Assembly: GCA_030833145.1 (NCBI GenBank)
Contig: JAURHT010000007.1
Location: 1-36,924, forward strand
DNA length: 36,924 nucleotides
Origin: Aquirufa sp.
GTDB lineage: Bacteria > Bacteroidota > Bacteroidia > Cytophagales > Spirosomataceae
Reading direction: 5' to 3'
Shown: positions 8,517-17,305 of the stretch, one piece after another
Position numbering within the stretch: position 1 is the first letter of the stretch
Layout: each line of letters starts with the position of its first letter
The notes under the pieces: model-generated
What the model was told of the DNA's origin: nothing
What the model saw: only the letters and a program-made list of their open reading frames with translations
Databases searched by the model: none
Translations under genes and position numbers: made by a program

Positions 8517-10997
8517 TTAATTTTGATTGATTAAATACACAGGGAAATTTTCTTGCGATGACGCTAACAATTCATCCAAATTATCAATCTCTTCGATATC
8601 CTTTGTCAACGGTTCGTAAGGAATAAACTCTCCTTTTTCAAATACAGATAACTCTTTCGTTTCCGGATGAATGGACACGAGTTTCACCCAGTCATTGATA
8701 AACCATTCGTAGGTTTCTTCGGCCTTTTGGATGGTTTTTAATACAATTTCTGGGAAGTGTTCCACAATCAACAACAAACGAACAGGGTCGTGAACTTCGG
8801 TCATTTGAGCCGGTAAACCGGGTCTCAAATCGCCGTCAATTCCATTGGCTACCCCAAAAAGTCCCATCACATTGTGTGGTAACTTTGTTCCAGCGCCTAA
8901 TTTCTCGCCATCCACTCTGGAGAAGTAATATTCTAAATTGATCCCACCACACACCGGTGCAGCCGCTTTCAAAATGTTGAATAAATACGTCCCATCTGGA
9001 TCCACGCGGTAATCAAAGGAGTTCAAGAACGAACGTCGATCTAAGAAAACACCTTTCGACAATTCTCTCCTTCCCACGATGCACAAGGCATTCGTTGCGT
9101 GATTTAGTTCTGGACGCGGTTCGAAAATAGATACAGAACGGATTCTGATTTTCTCATGAATGTCACTTGCTCTCGCTGATGTGTCAATAGACTCGAAGCG
9201 TCTTGAACGTTCTTTGGCATTCATATCTAAGGCCTTAGCAAACAGTTTAACGTGTTCCGCGTGCTTGATTTTATAGTCCGCAAACGTAATTTGTTCATCA
9301 TAGAAAACGACATCATCTCGCGTTGTATCCCGTAATCCACCCACAAAAACGGTTGTTTCTGGGATATTAATCCCCTTTTCTCTCAAGATGGCTCTAACTT
9401 CTGGCTTATTGGCCATCTGGCTGATCACACGCGCATTGACTGATCCAGCGCGTCCTGAACAAGCTCCACAATCATAGGCCGCATAATGTGGATTGTTTAC
9501 AGAACTGGCTCCATGGCCAATGACATAAACGATGGGAGCAAAATTGTTCACTAAACCGATACTTTTCAGTAAGCTTTCGACTCTGACGGCCATTTCTTCG
9601 ATTTGGAACCCTACTTGAAGTCCGTTCTCCATCGCTTGGTAATCCACCCGAATGGTCGAGAATTTATCTACGTGTTTCAATGAAGACGCAGTCGCAGGAC
9701 TCATCGACGGCTTGAATAGGCTAACGAGAAGTTTAGCAGCAGACCAAAATCCAAGCGTTTGGCTAAATAACCAACCTGAATAGAAATTGTGGCTGTGTTT
9801 CGAGAAGTGGAGATCTGTTCCTAGCTTTTTCTCGCTTCCCTCCTCTTTAATGAGGAATTTAGGGGTCACTGGAGCTGGACAAAGTTTGGTATAAAACTTA
9901 CCTCCCACTGGCTGATAGAAAAATTCCACGGAGAAGAATCCAGGCGTGCCAAAAGTTTCACAAGCAGAATCTAAATTCTCCAAATGTCTTCTAAATGAAC
10001 ATTCCCGGTCATCAATGCAAAACATTGCTTGGAAACTTTTCGAATGTGGTTTAACGGACTCTACCTTTTCCATTTGCAAGCCTTTTAAAACCTGGTCATA
10101 ATAGGACCATTCAAAGGCTTCTTGCCACAGACTCAATACATCCATTTTCTCAGAATAGACAATTGGATCGTGAAGCGGAATAATTTTCTCCGTCACGAAA
10201 TTTCCCACTGGCGACCAAGATTGATCTAACTTGTAGTTCAGTGCATCAAATTCTAACAATAATTCGAATAGAATTAAATCCTCTAATTTTATAAATCGGG
10301 TATCCAATAAGGTCTGGGGAAGATCCTCCACAGTAGAAACCATGCCTGACCATCCCTGATGTGAGAATTGCTGATCATACAAGTATTGTTCATACAATGA
10401 TTCGTTCTCTCCTACTATTTTTTGTAGCATCTTCGTTATGGTCAATGCAGGGTCTAATAATAGTTTTCTCGTCTCTTTGTTATAAAAAATACTCGCGAAA
10501 CTCGTGCTTTCTACCGTTCGGATGGCCTCTAAAAATGATTTCCCCTCTAATGGGAAATTCCAAATAGAAATTCCTTGGTCTAAAAAGCTTCCAATAATTC
10601 GAAATAAGGTAGGGTGAACTAAGGAGTCTACATCGATTCCATACGTAGTTTTCCAAATTCCACGTAAAGCTCCTACGCGACCCGGTTCAATGTTAGGATA
10701 CTCTCCAAAGAGTAATTTACCCTTCCAGGCTTCCGCATTTCCTTTTTTCTGTACCAGAACGCGTTCTAATACATCATCTGAGATGCGTCCTTCCTGATAC
10801 ATCGATCGAAAGATCTCTAATGGGAAATAGACTTGGTAACCTAGTTTAACATGCGCTGTTGCTAATGCTTCGTGAAACGAAAGGTTTTGGAATGCATGCA
10901 ACGTATTGTGGTGCACAAAGTCCATTAAAGGAGCTTGTGCCGGCAAAAAGTGTTTCAGTTCATGAATCACATGATGCTCATTAAATGATATATGCAT
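8517..10997 (-). CDS. dabA: DabA (DUF2309), beta-carbonic-anhydrase-like subunit of the DAB inorganic-carbon pump
   Basis: 826 residues, no signal peptide, DUF2309 along its length. The opening (VHHNTLHAFQNLSFHEAL) is typical. All four predicted zinc/active-site residues are present: Cys327 and Asp329 in FCIDDREC, His495 in VIGHGASS and Cys510 in YDCGACSG. The 15-residue His-Cys spacing equals that of Halothiobacillus DabA (His524, Cys539). DabA is proposed to hydrate CO2 to bicarbonate in one direction, using the ion gradient through DabB. First gene of the operon, with a TAnnTTTG promoter box 13 bases before the ATG. The active site looks intact, so the pump is probably functional. Confidence 0.95.
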   Translation of the reverse strand: MHISFNEHHVIHELKHFLPAQAPLMDFVHHNTLHAFQNLSFHEALATAHVKLGYQVYFPLEIFRSMYQEGRISDDVLERVLVQKKGNAEAWKGKLLFGEYPNIEPGRVGALRGIWKTTYGIDVDSLVHPTLFRIIGSFLDQGISIWNFPLEGKSFLEAIRTVESTSFASIFYNKETRKLLLDPALTITKMLQKIVGENESLYEQYLYDQQFSHQGWSGMVSTVEDLPQTLLDTRFIKLEDLILFELLLEFDALNYKLDQSWSPVGNFVTEKIIPLHDPIVYSEKMDVLSLWQEAFEWSYYDQVLKGLQMEKVESVKPHSKSFQAMFCIDDRECSFRRHLENLDSACETFGTPGFFSVEFFYQPVGGKFYTKLCPAPVTPKFLIKEEGSEKKLGTDLHFSKHSHNFYSGWLFSQTLGFWSAAKLLVSLFKPSMSPATASSLKHVDKFSTIRVDYQAMENGLQVGFQIEEMAVRVESLLKSIGLVNNFAPIVYVIGHGASSVNNPHYAAYDCGACSGRAGSVNARVISQMANKPEVRAILREKGINIPETTVFVGGLRDTTRDDVVFYDEQITFADYKIKHAEHVKLFAKALDMNAKERSRRFESIDTSARASDIHEKIRIRSVSIFEPRPELNHATNALCIVGRRELSKGVFLDRRSFLNSFDYRVDPDGTYLFNILKAAAPVCGGINLEYYFSRVDGEKLGAGTKLPHNVMGLFGVANGIDGDLRPGLPAQMTEVHDPVRLLLIVEHFPEIVLKTIQKAEETYEWFINDWVKLVSIHPETKELSVFEKGEFIPYEPLTKDIEEIDNLDELLASSQENFPVYLINQN

Positions 10998-11010
10998 AAA
11001 ATGATAAGAT

Positions 11011-11018
11011 CAAATCTA
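11011..11018 (-). promoter_or_regulatory. Probable -7 promoter box of the dab operon
   Basis: TAGATTTG on the minus strand matches the Bacteroidota -7 consensus TAnnTTTG and ends 13 bases before the dabA ATG. No good TTG -33 element stands at the usual distance. A short dyad, TGATAAGATCA (11002-11012), overlaps the box's edge and could be an operator; this is weak. Confidence 0.5.
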
Positions 11019-11077
11019 AAATAAGGCAGATTGAATAAAGTATTGCGTAAACAATAGGTAAAAAAAGGGAGGTATTT

Positions 11078-11422
11078 CTACAGCCTAATATTTCTGAATG
11101 TCAAGAAAATAGGTGTTTTTAAGAAGGCGAATGCCTTAGTAGGGAAACCTGTAAATCTACTTAAAATCGTATGGTTTACAGGGAATAATAAGGAAGAAAC
11201 TTGGTTTAAAACAAAAGGGATAAATAAATTATCCTCCTCATTCTCAGTCGTATCTTCTTCTAATAGAAAATCCATAAAACCGAAATCAGCGGACTCGGTT
11301 TTATGGATTTGTTGTGATTTTTCTTTTTGAATGGAAGCCGTGATACCGCCCTGCGCTGAAGACGTCAATGACGTCAAAAACGAGAGAGATATGAATAATA
11401 AAAATATTTTGTTAAGCTTCAT
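11078..11422 (-). CDS. Small exported protein of unknown function
   Basis: 114 residues; not recognised. The N-terminus is a good signal peptide (LNKIFLLFISLSFLTS, then SSAQG), leaving a mature protein of about 90 residues. It has an acidic middle (LLEEDTTENEEDN), a hydrophobic segment (LFIPFVLNQVSSLLF) and a basic, aromatic C-terminus. The gene begins 16 bases after the cytochrome/HEAT gene, so it is probably the last gene of that operon. It contains a perfect 16-bp inverted repeat at 11268-11310, unusual for coding DNA. Signal peptide and spacing support a real gene, but conservation is untested. Confidence 0.6.
   Translation of the reverse strand: MKLNKIFLLFISLSFLTSLTSSAQGGITASIQKEKSQQIHKTESADFGFMDFLLEEDTTENEEDNLFIPFVLNQVSSLLFPVNHTILSRFTGFPTKAFAFLKTPIFLTFRNIRL
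11268..11310. repeat. Perfect 16-bp inverted repeat inside a small CDS
   Basis: Arms AAATCCATAAAACCGA (11268-11283) and its exact reverse complement (11295-11310) enclose 11 bases. The structure lies wholly within the coding region of the small exported protein. In the transcript it would form a stable stem-loop. No long U-tract follows on the minus strand; on the plus strand a T-rich stretch does follow. Confidence 0.85.
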
Positions 11423-11438
11423 TAGTACAAATATACAC

Positions 11439-14400
11439 TTATTTTAGTGATGATAAGTATTCCACCACATCTCTAATTTCTCTTTTACTCATCAAAGAGC
11501 CCATTGGAGGCATACCAGATGGCAAGTTTTCTCTTGATTTAATGCGCGTTACAGGAATACGCAATGGTTCTGCATCATTCGTTTTTAATTGCACCAGTTC
11601 ATCCGTTTCAGAAATAATGGAACCTGAAACTTCTTGTCCATCTGTTAATACAAAATTCGTAGTACCATAACCTGGAGAAATGCGCGCACTCGGCTCAATC
11701 AAGGCCTGTAGCAATTGCTCTCTTGTCAATCTAGAAGCCACTCCTTTTAAATTAGGACCTACGGTAGTTCCTTCTCCACCTACGATGTGACAGCGTACGC
11801 ATTGTACGGTTGAATTATAATTAAAGATATTTCGTCCGTCAGTAACAGAACCTCCAAACAACGCTTCTTTGAATTCATCTGTTAAAGTCCCTTTCACTTT
11901 TAGGGCATCTAATTTGGCCACTAATTTCTCTTCATTACTTGCTTCTACTGCCTCCATTAGGTCTAATTTGATTCCAGAGGGCAATTGATTATCCACCATT
12001 TTTTGAATTAAGTCTGCTAAAATAACGGACGTGTTAGCCGGCTTCATTTGGGCCATACTTTGCAAAAGAGATTGCTGCTCGGTAAGCGATCCTTTTTCGA
12101 AAATCGGTTTTGTGATTGCGGGTAATTCAGTGGCGCTTAATTCGATTTTGTTCAAATTGCTTAAGGCGATACCGCGGACATTTTTGTCCTCATCGCGGAT
12201 ACCTTTTTCTAAGATGGTACCTAATTGAGGTATTTGAAGTTCTGCCAAAGAACTTAATAAAGCAGCCCTTACCTTCGCATTGGGATGATTTTTGAAAAGG
12301 TTGATTTCAATCTCCGTGAATGATTTCAATTGTAACTCTGCTACTAATTTTGCCGTTGCAATTAAAACGTCCGGATTTTCTGAAGCAAAGAATCCAGGGA
12401 TTTTGGGCTGAATACGGGCAATTACATCGGCTGGATTTCTTTCCAAAACACCTCTGTGGCGGCCATCCACTCGGTCCATGACCGATGGATTCGCCCAAGA
12501 ACCTAAGGTCGCAATGGCTTCAGCACGCAAAGCCTCAGAGATTCCCGTTCTTTCAGAATAAGCAATCAATAAATCAATTTCTTTCTCTGAACCTACGCGC
12601 AAACAAGCATTGATTGCTCTTCTAATAATCACCTCATCTTTCAAGCGCGAATCAGCTAAAGTCGCCGCTAACGCTGGTAATGCCGCGGGAATGGATTCAT
12701 CATCATTAATTGCTCTAGCCGCTTCTGCTACGATGTATTCATCCGAATCTTGTAGGAATCCCGCCATTCCAGGATGAGCTAAACGACGTAATACGAGTAC
12801 CGCCGCGATTCGCAAAGAACGATTAGGCGAATTTTGCAAAGCTAACATTGGTTCCGCCTGTCCTATTCTACTTAAGGCTAAAACAGCAGCGTGACGCAAA
12901 TACAGATCTTTGTCCGCGTTTGTTTCTACTAATTTTACTAAAGCCGGAATGGCTTTCTCAGAACGAATGCGTCCTAATGCCTGTGCTGCAAAGAAGGAAA
13001 CACGTGGGTTTGATGAAGCCACTAATGGAATCAATTTATCTGAAGCAGATCCATCGAAAATATCCCCTACTACTTTCGCAGCCTGTGCTACAATTTCTTC
13101 ATCTGAGTCTGCTAAAAGTGGTTGGATGGAAGCCGCTGCTTTGATTTGGCCTAATCCCCAAATTCCATGTACACGGGCTAATTGATTCTCTTTTTGTTGA
13201 ACCGCTTTCTTGAAGATAGCTGTTGCTTTTCTTTCCGCTAGTTCATATTGCGCCTTTAGACGAACGCGTTGATCCGCATAGAATAACAAATCATAAAGTT
13301 GCGTCAAACTCTGTTTCGCATAATCCTGCTGGATATACTTCTTCGTTTGCTCACGTTCTGCTTTCAAATCATTCTCTTTCTCGTCCACATCGATTTTCCA
13401 GATGCGACCATAATTCTTTGTATCCCAGCCAAAAATCCAATCCGAAGCATATAATGCTCCTTCCGGACCGAAACGAATACCGGTAGGTAAAATCCCTTTT
13501 ACTACATCTTCTTCTGATTTGAAGTCAAAAGAAGCTCCTTTCGGCTTTAAGTCAAATGACCAGATATGGGACATATTCGCATTTCCCACGAATTCCACCA
13601 AGAAGAATTTATTGGTCCAGCGCTTTCCTAAAGCCGTTCCTGGGTTCCAAAGCATTCCCGTAGGACCATTGTGGAAATTGCGAATTGGTGGAATGATATA
13701 GGCTGCTTGACCTTCCCAACGCGGGACAAATAATTTCTCATCCATCCATACCTTGTACTGGTTGTTCCTTGGATCAGTGTATTTTCCATATTGCCAGTTC
13801 GAGCGCCATCCGGCATCAGAACCTTCCACCACATGCACTAAACGCTCACTTTCTCCTGGATGATCACCATCGTTATCGGAGCTGATTAAATTACCGTAGT
13901 TATCAAATACGAATTCGTGTGTATTGCGCAATCCGCTGGCATACACTTCAAATTCCGATCCGTCTGGGTTAGAACGAACGATGACGCCTGAGTTCGGATT
14001 TTTGTATTGCTTACCGTCTTTAGCCGTAATATTCGCACCAATATCTCCGATTTGCCAATAGATTTTACCATCTGGCCCTTCTGTCAATCCTGACATTCCA
14101 TGACCACCAAAACCAATGTGAACGGCATAACCGGTCGAAATAGACTCCGGTTTAGTCCACTGCCCACCTTTGTGTTTTAATCGCATTAAATCAGGGCCTA
14201 TGGCCACAAAAGCATCTTTCTTGCGCACTAATAGCCCGCCAGCTACATCCGTAACTTCTTCATTGAAACCATTGAAAACGCGTGTGGATTGATCCGCATA
14301 ACCATCGCCATTCAGGTCTTCAACCTTGTATATTTCCTCTTTCTCCACTTTTAAATCCAACCAATCGTGGGATCCGTCCCCATTCATATCTGGCAACCAG

Positions 14401-14792
14401 GTATTTTTTGCTGAATTTTCTGGAGCAAATGTGCGGCGTAAAAAGGCTCTGCGATCTTCCACCGTTTGGAAACCGATGGATTCTGTCATCCAATCGCGGT
14501 GCCCACGAATATCAAATTCAGATGCTTTATTTCGATTCGTACTATTAACAAAAATTGCCCCTTTATCATCAACGGCGATGGCAACAGGATCTTGTAACAA
14601 GGAATCAGATGCCCATAAATCGATTTTAAGACCAGGAATAATTTTAATAGGTTGTTTATCCTTAATGGCTTTCGCGTTTTCGGCTACTTTGCTTTGGTCC
14701 TCATAAATGATCTTGTAGGTATCGTCTTTACCTTGTTGGCTACAAGAATAAAGCGCTAATGCAGTGCAAGAAAGTAAGAGTATTCTTTTCAT
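11439..14792 (-). CDS. PVC-type membrane dehydrogenase: propeller, HEAT-like repeats and C-terminal cytochrome c domain
   Basis: 1117 residues. A lipoprotein signal (lipobox LYSC, then SQQGKDD) anchors it to a membrane. Residues of about 50-470 form a GSDH/NHL-like propeller of the 'membrane-bound dehydrogenase' type (GLTEGPDGKIYWQIGD, VIVRSNPDGSEFEVYASGLRN, FGPEGALYASDWIFG). About 500-960 are alpha-helical HEAT-like repeats rich in Ala and Leu. The last 130 residues are the haem-binding domain with CVRCH at 998-1002 and a possible axial Met in GMPPMGSLM. The fold is best known from Planctomycetes and Bacteroidota and is assumed to oxidise carbohydrates or similar compounds. It lies 8 bases behind the TonB-dependent receptor family gene, suggesting a shared substrate. 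The substrate is unknown. Confidence 0.88.
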   Translation of the reverse strand: MKRILLLSCTALALYSCSQQGKDDTYKIIYEDQSKVAENAKAIKDKQPIKIIPGLKIDLWASDSLLQDPVAIAVDDKGAIFVNSTNRNKASEFDIRGHRDWMTESIGFQTVEDRRAFLRRTFAPENSAKNTWLPDMNGDGSHDWLDLKVEKEEIYKVEDLNGDGYADQSTRVFNGFNEEVTDVAGGLLVRKKDAFVAIGPDLMRLKHKGGQWTKPESISTGYAVHIGFGGHGMSGLTEGPDGKIYWQIGDIGANITAKDGKQYKNPNSGVIVRSNPDGSEFEVYASGLRNTHEFVFDNYGNLISSDNDGDHPGESERLVHVVEGSDAGWRSNWQYGKYTDPRNNQYKVWMDEKLFVPRWEGQAAYIIPPIRNFHNGPTGMLWNPGTALGKRWTNKFFLVEFVGNANMSHIWSFDLKPKGASFDFKSEEDVVKGILPTGIRFGPEGALYASDWIFGWDTKNYGRIWKIDVDEKENDLKAEREQTKKYIQQDYAKQSLTQLYDLLFYADQRVRLKAQYELAERKATAIFKKAVQQKENQLARVHGIWGLGQIKAAASIQPLLADSDEEIVAQAAKVVGDIFDGSASDKLIPLVASSNPRVSFFAAQALGRIRSEKAIPALVKLVETNADKDLYLRHAAVLALSRIGQAEPMLALQNSPNRSLRIAAVLVLRRLAHPGMAGFLQDSDEYIVAEAARAINDDESIPAALPALAATLADSRLKDEVIIRRAINACLRVGSEKEIDLLIAYSERTGISEALRAEAIATLGSWANPSVMDRVDGRHRGVLERNPADVIARIQPKIPGFFASENPDVLIATAKLVAELQLKSFTEIEINLFKNHPNAKVRAALLSSLAELQIPQLGTILEKGIRDEDKNVRGIALSNLNKIELSATELPAITKPIFEKGSLTEQQSLLQSMAQMKPANTSVILADLIQKMVDNQLPSGIKLDLMEAVEASNEEKLVAKLDALKVKGTLTDEFKEALFGGSVTDGRNIFNYNSTVQCVRCHIVGGEGTTVGPNLKGVASRLTREQLLQALIEPSARISPGYGTTNFVLTDGQEVSGSIISETDELVQLKTNDAEPLRIPVTRIKSRENLPSGMPPMGSLMSKREIRDVVEYLSSLK

Positions 14793-14800
14793 TGGTGTTA

Positions 14801-17200
14801 TTAATTTTCTTCGTCCATTAAGCTACGGCGTTGTTTTGCAGCTTGTTTAGTCGTTTTAAATCGGTAGTTAAAGGTCAAATTAAGTGATGTTAATCGCCCT
14901 TGCGATTCTCCTCGTGTGTAAAAACCAGAACCATCTCTAGGTTCTAAGAAACGAGATTCATAGCGATTAATTCGGGAGCTAAATATATCTAAAATACTTA
15001 AACTAAGTGTCCCGTTTCCCTTCAAAATATCTTTGGAAGCAGATAAATCAGCCCAGGCGATATACCCTCTCGTTCCTTGCGGCGTTTGTTGAGGCGCTTC
15101 GTAATTTGCTCTCACTTGTAAATCCACTGCTCCTAATTTAATGCGGGAACTATGTCTAACAAACCAAGAATAGGTGTCTGCCTTAAAGGCTGCATTGATA
15201 TTGGTAGCGTCCGTAATCGCTCTAAAGGCATTAAAGCTTAAATCTGCTTTGTAGGCTTTGGTAAAGGTATATGAACTGGCAATTTCAACCCCCATCGACT
15301 GTTGATCACTTAAATTGACTGGTAATGTTTTTGCAAAACCTAAGGTATCAACGGTTCTGAAACGGTCGATTTTGCCAAAGGTTTGACGGTAATAAAGGGA
15401 CGAGCTAATACTTCCCTTATCAAAGTAACGTACGTTTCCTAAATCAAATGAATTGGTAAATTCCGGATTTAAATTAGGGTTTCCAGAGAAGAAATTTCGG
15501 TTATCAGAAAAAGTAACAAAGGGCGTTAAATCATTGTAGGTAGGACGTCTTACCCTTCTAGAATAGCTTAATTGAAAGGAATTGTCGGGAGTGATGGTAT
15601 ACGTAAAATGAGCACTAGGGAACAAATTTGCGTAAATTCTCGGGTTCTTTTCCTTCGTTTCTTCTAGTTCAGTTTGGATATCAGTAGTCTCAGCTCTTAA
15701 CCCGAATTGGTACGAAAACTGCTTCATTTTGTTTCCAAAAATCAGGTAGGCTGCCGAGATGTTTTCTTTATAATTAAATACGTTTTTCAAGCCTGGGATA
15801 ATGGTAAATTGTCCTGATGGTTGTTGTTCTGTAACGATATAATCATTGATCATATTCCTGAAACTGGTGCGAAGACCCATTTCGATTTTGGCATCTTTAC
15901 CGATCGGATTAACATAATCAGCTTGCAAAATCCATTGGCGTTCGAATTCGTCATTTAAGGCTTTTTGTACCTTATTAAGTTCAGGAAAAGCAGATCCATC
16001 TGGTTTCTTCCCTTTTTGAGTATAGGTTTGATCCGATCTTTCCCAATAATCTAAGTAGCGCAAATCGGCGCTAAATTCTTTTCCTTTTTTAGCAAAGTTT
16101 TTCTTGAAAGTGAGGGCATATTCTCCATTCGGTTCTGCCTCTTTTTCATCTTGTTGGCGATATGTATCGCTGTACAAATTAAATAAATTTCCGCGGTAAT
16201 CCAGGTAATTAAAGTCTGTAATGCGTTGAACGTCAGTTCTTCTAAAGATATAGGAGGCGGTTAAAATGGTTTTGTCATTGAAAAAATAATCCGCTCCACC
16301 TCTTACATTATTAACTAGGCCAGTGACATTATTAGACGAATGTTGATCCAGATAATTTGTCTGCTTTCCGGTATAAACTTCTTGGTAAATACTGCCTCTT
16401 CCAGGTGTCCGGCGATAGAATACGCCGTAATTGATAAAGAAATTGAATTTGTTTTTTCGGTAATTGACGATGGCTGTTCCGCCAAAATTCTCGGGATATC
16501 CTGTCGTTGTTTCGATCGCCCCGTTGAATCCTTGGTTTTGGTTCTTTTTTAGTACGATATTGATGATACCAGCCATCCCTTCCGCTTCGTAACGGGCAGA
16601 AGGATTCGTGATGATTTCGACTTTATCGATGAGATTTCCTTGTAAGGATTGCAGACCGGATGAACCATTAATTCCGGCTAAAGTAGAGGGTTTTCCATCG
16701 ATCAAAATGCGCACGTTATCACTTCCTCGCAGTTTAATCGCACCTTCTGGATCTACTTGGATAGATGGTAAATTCCCTAATATTTCAGAAGCCGTCGCCC
16801 CTTTATTCGCTAAATCCGTCCCTACATTAAAGATTCGCTTATCGAGGTTGAGTTCCATGGAAGCTTTTTGGCCCTTTACCACTACTTCATTTAAGGTCTG
16901 ATTGCTTTCTTTAACGCTAATAGATCCTAAATTAATGGAGCTTGTAAATGACTGATTAGCCATCTTCAAAGCGTCATAACCAATGCTTTCAATCAATAAG
17001 TCATACGTTCCTGGTGCTACTTCGACTACAAATTTTCCCTTTTCATTCCCGATCGTTCCAGTCACCAGTGAAGTACCTTTAAAAAGACGAATGCTAGAAA
17101 ATGGGACGTTCACTTCCCCTTGAATTTTAATTTTTGTTTGGGCAAATAAGCTGGAAACGCACAATAAGAGTAGTATCGGAAGAAGCCGAACGTTTTTCAT
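14801..17200 (-). CDS. TonB-dependent receptor family outer-membrane protein
   Basis: 799 residues. Signal peptide (LLPILLLLCVSSLFAQ), then a carboxypeptidase-regulatory-like domain (about 25-95, with GKFVVEVAPGTYDLLIESIGYD). Next is a plug-like domain (about 100-220: LNEVVVKGQ, ILGNLPSIQVDPEGAIKLRGSDNV, IEIITNP-like VEIITNPSARYEAEGMAGIINIVLKKN), then a long beta-barrel typical of the outer-membrane beta-barrel family. A basic tail (TKQAAKQRRS) follows the last strand. No SusD partner is adjacent, so it is not a SusC/SusD pair. First gene of the operon with the propeller-cytochrome lipoprotein. Ligand unknown. Confidence 0.88.
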   Translation of the reverse strand: MKNVRLLPILLLLCVSSLFAQTKIKIQGEVNVPFSSIRLFKGTSLVTGTIGNEKGKFVVEVAPGTYDLLIESIGYDALKMANQSFTSSINLGSISVKESNQTLNEVVVKGQKASMELNLDKRIFNVGTDLANKGATASEILGNLPSIQVDPEGAIKLRGSDNVRILIDGKPSTLAGINGSSGLQSLQGNLIDKVEIITNPSARYEAEGMAGIINIVLKKNQNQGFNGAIETTTGYPENFGGTAIVNYRKNKFNFFINYGVFYRRTPGRGSIYQEVYTGKQTNYLDQHSSNNVTGLVNNVRGGADYFFNDKTILTASYIFRRTDVQRITDFNYLDYRGNLFNLYSDTYRQQDEKEAEPNGEYALTFKKNFAKKGKEFSADLRYLDYWERSDQTYTQKGKKPDGSAFPELNKVQKALNDEFERQWILQADYVNPIGKDAKIEMGLRTSFRNMINDYIVTEQQPSGQFTIIPGLKNVFNYKENISAAYLIFGNKMKQFSYQFGLRAETTDIQTELEETKEKNPRIYANLFPSAHFTYTITPDNSFQLSYSRRVRRPTYNDLTPFVTFSDNRNFFSGNPNLNPEFTNSFDLGNVRYFDKGSISSSLYYRQTFGKIDRFRTVDTLGFAKTLPVNLSDQQSMGVEIASSYTFTKAYKADLSFNAFRAITDATNINAAFKADTYSWFVRHSSRIKLGAVDLQVRANYEAPQQTPQGTRGYIAWADLSASKDILKGNGTLSLSILDIFSSRINRYESRFLEPRDGSGFYTRGESQGRLTSLNLTFNYRFKTTKQAAKQRRSLMDEEN

Positions 17201-17305
17201 ACAATAGGTTTAGAATCGTCTTGTAAGTTAGAAAGACAATTTTACATTGTTTATACCCTCCTGACCCGATTTTATTCTTATTTTTAGCAGATATATCAAC
17301 CAGCT
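17201..17305. promoter_or_regulatory. Divergent promoter region between the TonB-receptor and acylase genes
   Basis: 105 bases separate two divergent starts, so both promoters must lie here. On the plus strand TTG (17222-17224) stands 19 bases before TACATTGT (17244-17251), an imperfect TAnnTTTG. On the minus strand TAAAATTG overlaps it, with one mismatch. Both matches are weak; the positional argument is the stronger one. Confidence 0.35.

Noticed and set aside
11030..11060. Small hairpin TATTG-CGTAAA-CAATA as a terminator before dabA
   Set aside because: A 5-bp AT-rich stem is too weak, though the 80-base gap and promoter box still suggest a separate dab transcript.
14326..14706. 126-codon plus-strand reading frame
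   Set aside because: Antisense to the propeller-cytochrome gene; no supporting features.
14801..17200. SusC-type receptor of a polysaccharide utilisation locus
   Set aside because: No SusD gene follows and the barrel resembles the outer-membrane beta-barrel family rather than SusC.
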